DNA of 47,709 bases. Source: Thiorhodococcus mannitoliphagus (GTDB lineage: Bacteria > Pseudomonadota > Gammaproteobacteria > Chromatiales > Chromatiaceae). Below the pieces are notes generated by a model. It was not told where the DNA came from. It did not search any database and worked only from the letters and a program-made list of their open reading frames with translations. This document shows positions 44,435 to 47,709 of this stretch, piece after piece. Position 1 is the first letter of the stretch; each line of letters begins with the position of its first letter. The position numbers and the translations under genes are program-made. The DNA is taken from contig NZ_JAAIJR010000034.1 in assembly GCF_010915725.1 (NCBI RefSeq), positions 1 to 47,709 on the forward strand, in the 5' to 3' direction.

Positions 44435-45017
44435 ATGCTTGAGCTGGATCTCGCGAAGTGGAGCCAAACCCCCGAGGATCTGCGGGCTGAGGCGATGACG
44501 GCCGAGCACGCGCGCACCCGCGAGCGGTTTTTGGCGTTGTACGCGCTAACCCAGCAGGGGCGAGGGGCCTCGGCGGCCGCCCGCAGTGCGGGGCGTCTCA
44601 CCTGCAAACGTTGATCCGTTGGGTGCATCGAAGGCAGTGCTCAATCGGGCCACCACCGCCCCGCGCGAGGCATTCGTCGCGAAGCTGCAGCCCCTGCTGG
44701 AGCAAACTTTAGGTCCAGAGCCCCCCTTGCTGGTCTATCTCGATGAAGCCCACATCCACCAAGCGGCCGATCTTGGCTATGGCTGGGCACCGATCGGGGA
44801 GCGCTTGTGGATCGCCTCCCACACCCCGGGGCTCTCGGCGAAGGTAAGCTTCTACAGCCTCTACTTCTATAACGCCGGGCAAGTTGCGACCTGGGACTTC
44901 CCGTGCGCTAACACCGAGGGGTGGTGGATGTCGCCTCGCGCGGCCAGCGGCGCATCGGCAGAGCCGTCTTCCCTGCGTGCGCTTTGCGCCTTGAGGGTTC
45001 CACTTCCTGAGATTTGA
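44435..45017 (+). pseudogene. IS630-family transposase, frameshifted and internally deleted
   Basis: The first frame (MLELDLAKWSQTPEDLRAEA, TRERFLALYALTQQGRGASA) is the N-terminal helix-turn-helix part. After a frameshift near 44600 (HLQTLIRWVH in another frame) a large internal piece is missing. The catalytic core resumes as LLVYLDEAHIHQAADLGYGW, APIGERLWI, KVSFYSLYFYNAGQV in a third frame, with the DE of the DDE site, and then decays. It abuts moaE. Confidence 0.8.
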
Positions 45018-45019
45018 GA

Positions 45020-45478
45020 TCACTCCCGCCAGCGCCCGGCAGCAGCGTCATCTGACGCCCGGGCCTCGACCCAGCGCTCGCCGTCTTCACCCTGCTCTTT
45101 CTTCCAGAAGGGCGCCCCTGTCTTGAGCGCGTCGATCAGGAATTCGCAGGCGCGGAAGGCCTCGCCGCGGTGCTGGCTGACCACGCCGACGAAGACGATG
45201 GGGTCTTGTGGCTCCAAGGGCCCGACACGGTGGATGAGGCTGAGCCCCTCCAGGCTCCAGCGGCAAGCCGCCGCGTCGGCAATCTCGCGCAGCGCCTTCT
45301 CTGTCATTCCCGGATAGTGCTCCAAGGTCATGCGGTGGACGCGCTTGCCATCATTGAGATCGCGCACCAAGCCAACGAAGGTCACGAGGGCACCAACCCT
45401 TGGGTTTCCGCGACAAAGCGCAGCTTGCTCGGCGGCGGTGTCGAATGGGTCGGGCTGAACGAGGATGCGTGTCGTCAA
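45020..45478 (-). CDS. moaE: Molybdopterin synthase catalytic subunit MoaE
   Basis: A 152-residue MoaE that, with thiocarboxylated MoaD, adds the dithiolene sulfurs to cyclic pyranopterin. Blocks: GALVTFVGLVRDLNDGKRV, LEHYPGMTEKALREIADAA, HRVGPLEPQDPIVFVGVVSQ, HRGEAFRACEFLIDALKTGA and PFWKKE with the catalytic lysines. It lies apart from moaD, beyond an IS630 remnant that may have broken an older moaD-moaE or moeB-moaE arrangement. Confidence 0.94.
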   Translation of the reverse strand: MTTRILVQPDPFDTAAEQAALCRGNPRVGALVTFVGLVRDLNDGKRVHRMTLEHYPGMTEKALREIADAAACRWSLEGLSLIHRVGPLEPQDPIVFVGVVSQHRGEAFRACEFLIDALKTGAPFWKKEQGEDGERWVEARASDDAAAGRWRE

Positions 45479-45545
45479 GGCTCACTCCGAAAGACAGTCT
45501 AAGCTTTGAAGATAGCCCCGCTGGGGCGGTTCTGGAGAAGGGTCA

Positions 45546-45854
45546 ATGGCACATCCACTCTCTTGGTGGCGGCTGGCAGGCATCTGGTTCCTGAGCATCG
45601 TGTTGGGCGTGATGCCTGGATTCGCAACGGCGGACGCGCCGAATCCACCCGGCGGTCGCGAGGTCCTTGCGATGGACATCGAGGGCGCCATCGGACCGGC
45701 GACCGCCAGCTATGTCCAGGAATCGGTCGCGCAAGCCGAGGGGCAGAGCGCCGCGCTCCTGGTGATCCGCATCGACACCCCAGGCGGTCTCGACACCATG
45801 GCTGTAAAGGTTGCAAAACGTGTAGGCGAAACGTGTAGGCGCGTAACCGCCTGA
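45546..45854 (+). pseudogene. NfeD-type membrane serine protease, 5' fragment
   Basis: A signal peptide (LAGIWFLSIVLGVMPGFATA) and the start of the ClpP-like protease domain (VLAMDIEGAIGPATASYVQE, SAALLVIRIDTPGGLDTM) match the N-terminus of NfeD/STOPP proteins. After DTM (about 45801) similarity ends and the frame soon stops. The full family protein has over 400 residues with a catalytic S-K dyad and membrane helices, all missing here. Confidence 0.8.
45816..45841. repeat. 13-bp perfect tandem duplication
   Basis: AAACGTGTAGGCG occurs at 45816-45828 and again at 45829-45841, just after the point where the nfeD similarity ends. It may be a scar of a rearrangement. The remaining stretch to 46108 has a small hairpin (TCCGGTG/CACCGGA, 45880-45898) and no gene. 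Confidence 0.8.
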
Positions 45855-46108
45855 TTTACCTGTTTTCCGCTGCCTCGAATCCGGTGCTGAACACCGGAGC
45901 ATCGCCTGGGAATCAACTTAAGACGCTGCTTATTTCTACGTTGTGACTTTACCCGCCGACTCAAGAAGCGGAGATGTCGTGCCAGGCCACTGATTTAGTC
46001 CGAAGTTCCAGCCGATGCGAAGCGTTATGCGCTTGATCCTGCTCGTGTTTCGAGAGAGCCTGGGTGTATGCGTCTGGCTACAGGCGGATCTACTGGATCA
46101 GATCAGAC

Positions 46109-46600
46109 GTGACTGAGGTCCTTGTGATGGCGCACGGCATCCGCGCTGCCGACCTGCTCGACGGGCAGTGGGGTGCGAATGACATCGAGTCCATCGAGCG
46201 CCGCCTCTTCAGCGACTTTGTCCTCATCGATGTGAAAGGCGAAGTGCTCGGTTGCGATGTCGAGCACCAAGTGCTTGGCCATCCTCTACTTGTTGATGAC
46301 CCGCCCGACGCGCACGCCGATCTTGTCGCAATCCTCCAGGCGAGCGTTGGCGACCATCTGCCGCACCTGCTCGAGCTGCGTGCAGGTCGCCTCCAGCAAC
46401 TCACGGCGCTTGGCCGCACGCTGTGCGGCGAGTGCCGGATTGCGGCACACCACCAGACGCCCGCCGGGGAAGTCCTCATGGGTGCATTCGTAGAGATCGA
46501 CCTCATCGAAGAGATCCATCTAGATCACCCCGTCATCGACCAGCCGACGAATCGCCCCGCTCTTGAGGGCGGTGATCCAGCCGACCCCGTCACGACCGAT
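46109..46600 (-). pseudogene. IS1634-family transposase, internal fragment with two amber codons
   Basis: Read on the minus strand in one continuous frame: GWITALKSGAIRRLVDDGVI, TAG (46520-46522), MDLFDEVDLYECTHEDFPGG, RLVVCRNPALAAQRAAKRRE, then VGVRVGRVINK-type block, TAG (46286-46288), RMAKHLVLDIATEHFAFHID, EAALDGLDVIRTPLPVEQVG, HHKDLSHV and a stop. This is the central part of IS1634-type transposases. Q and Y are usual at the two TAG sites. Both ends are missing. It joins directly to a PIN-domain gene fragment at about 46590-46600. Confidence 0.8.
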
Positions 46601-46957
46601 GCGGTGATCGAAGGCAGAATCACCCCTGTCTTCAGCAGCGAGACCCTGGCTGAGCTGCAGGATGTGCTTGCTCGCCCGCGGCTCCAACGCTTTCTTACCC
46701 GCGCTGCGATCCGGCCAGAGGCCCTGCTTGCAAGGCTTGCCTTGATCGCAGATCTGGTCACGCCTGGGACCGTCACCGAGCACATTCGGGACCCCAAAGA
46801 CGCACCGTTCGTGGCCCTGGTGACTACCCGGCCGGCGCCGGATCTCATCGTCACCGGCGACTCCGATTTCGAGCGCGACCGCTACGGAGGCGCCCCGGTG
46901 GTTTCCGCCTCAATGCTGGCAGCGGTCCTGGCGAACCAGCAGGGCCGCATCCCCTGA
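46596..46957 (+). pseudogene. PIN-domain toxin, 5'-truncated
   Basis: About 120 residues of a COG1569-like PIN toxin: AVIEGRITPVFSSETLAELQ, DVLARPRLQRFLTRAAI, EHIRDPKDAPFVALVTTRPA with the conserved RDPKD acidic site, LIVTGDSDFERDRYGG with the GDxDF site. The N-terminal DTN motif, needed for nuclease activity, is missing and replaced by the transposase remnant on the other strand; the open frame continuing upstream is antisense to that transposase and not real. Probably dead. No antitoxin gene is recognisable nearby. Confidence 0.78.
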
Positions 46958-47122
46958 CACCCGCGGCACGACGAATGGCGGAAAAAGCTGGCGGACGTCA
47001 TCCGGCGCCGGGTCCGTGGGGCTGAGTTCCCGGCCCATTGGTGCGACCAGTCGAGGCAGCACCTCCTGCTGCCGTGACTGGTCAAACCGACACCACGCTC
47101 TCGGGCGTAGCGCAGCACCACT

Positions 47123-47587
47123 ATGCGATCAGCACGCGTCGTCACCGAACTCGATCTCGAACGCGACGTCGCCCAACCTCCATCGGCTCTGGATGTCTGC
47201 GCGGGCCTGCCGATCACGCACCATTATCCGTGGTGCGTCCCCTATTTCCACGTGCTCGATGTTCTCGGCCAGCGCGTTGGGATGTTCGTGCTCGCGGCCG
47301 GTGTCGTGGCCTTGGTCGGGACCTTTTTTCAAGTGTCGGAGCGCTGGCTGGTTGGCCGCAGTCTGAGGTGGTTGCCGGACGCCTTGTCTGCGCCTGTCGT
47401 CGCCGGCCTTATCGCCGCCGTGGTTGCAGCGAGCATTTGGATCCTTGGGGGGACAACCTCCGCGATGCTGGATCTGGAGGTACAGCAAGAGATCAGCGTC
47501 GTCCTCCGCGACATCCCCCTTGGACTGACCGGCGGCCTGCTCGGCGGAGCAGTGACGGGAATCCTGCTGGAGCTATACTCGCTATAG
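47123..47587 (+). CDS. Hypothetical small membrane protein
   Basis: An open frame of 154 codons whose second half has three hydrophobic segments: VGMFVLAAGVVALVGTFFQV, SAPVVAGLIAAVVAASIWIL and LGLTGGLLGGAVTGILLELY, with polar linkers. The first ~45 residues are not convincing, and a start near 47282 is possible. I do not recognise the family. The 120 bases after it are AT-rich and empty up to the end of the window. Confidence 0.4.
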   Translation: MRSARVVTELDLERDVAQPPSALDVCAGLPITHHYPWCVPYFHVLDVLGQRVGMFVLAAGVVALVGTFFQVSERWLVGRSLRWLPDALSAPVVAGLIAAVVAASIWILGGTTSAMLDLEVQQEISVVLRDIPLGLTGGLLGGAVTGILLELYSL

Positions 47588-47709
47588 CAATAAAATGCGA
47601 TTTTTATAATTACTATATTGCCGATCGCTTGTAGTCATCTTATTTGATAACTAGGCATCCTTGTACAGTCAAAGCTTTGGTTGTGCGGAGGCAAGAGCAA
47701 TCTCTGTCT

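Noticed and set aside
46064-46595. N-terminal part of the 297-codon plus-strand frame before the PIN fragment
   Set aside because: It is the antisense of an IS1634-type transposase fragment.
47129-47488. 119-codon minus-strand frame ending in a protein-like segment (RWRLGDVAFEIEFGDD)
   Set aside because: Overlaps the hydrophobic plus-strand frame, has no recognisable start or family; could not decide in its favour.
1-47709. CRISPR array, rRNA, tRNA, prophage structural genes
   Set aside because: No regularly spaced repeats, no rRNA blocks, no convincing tRNA cloverleaf and no phage proteins were noticed on reading by eye.

Overview
The window looks like chromosomal DNA of a high-GC gammaproteobacterium, most probably a purple sulfur bacterium or close relative (Chromatiales). 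This rests on overall gene style, the DsrC-type protein, the CysJIH operon and the GC-rich short repeats. No rRNA, tRNA or CRISPR array was seen, so the taxonomic call is inference.

Layout. Positions 1-5200 are a graveyard of mobile DNA: an IS21-like end cutting a recombinase-in-trio (RIT) element, a recombinase fragment, a resolvase gene with an amber stop, an intact DUF433/DUF5615 toxin-antitoxin-like pair and an IS4 remnant. Positions 5200-18600 (minus strand) carry a urate_ox_N-type membrane protein, moaC, a cytoplasmic molybdopterin oxidoreductase, a TDT-family exporter and an operon for membrane-bound nitrate reductase or nitrite oxidoreductase: a Cys-free DUF59-like protein, NarG/NxrA, NarH, NarJ, and a NarI whose C-terminus carries two cytochrome c domains. 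A textbook sigma-54 promoter precedes this operon. A formate/nitrite-type channel follows at 20016. Positions 22300-27600 hold a CysB-like regulator divergent from cysJ-cysI-cysH. Positions 27750-28355 are hicB and a hicA split by a small MITE-like insertion. At 28628 lies a second copy of the DUF59-like protein, again behind a sigma-54-type promoter, followed by an NtrC-type response regulator and its histidine kinase. From 32750 to 45500 are molybdenum-cofactor genes (moaA, MOSC, moaB, moeA, moaD, moeB, moaE) interleaved with a CBS protein, an HPP-family transporter, a LysR regulator, a Cys-less DsrC-like fusion protein, NnrS and a YgbA-type NO-responsive protein. The right end (42400-47709) is again mobile debris: ISNCY, IS630 and IS1634 remnants, a truncated nfeD and a PIN-toxin fragment.

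How it fits together. The core reads as one accessory nitrogen-oxide island: a molybdoenzyme that interconverts nitrate and nitrite, a nitrite channel and a possible HPP nitrite transporter, a nearly full Moco pathway, NO-defence genes and a dedicated sigma-54 two-component system. The cytochrome c domains fused to NarI would let the complex pass electrons to or from periplasmic cytochrome c, so nitrite oxidation (as known for the phototroph Thiocapsa sp. KS1) is a real alternative to nitrate respiration. The least described parts are the paired DUF59-like Cys-free proteins, the candidate sigma-54 regulon that links them to Nar/Nxr and moaA, and the DsrC-like fusion lacking both redox cysteines.
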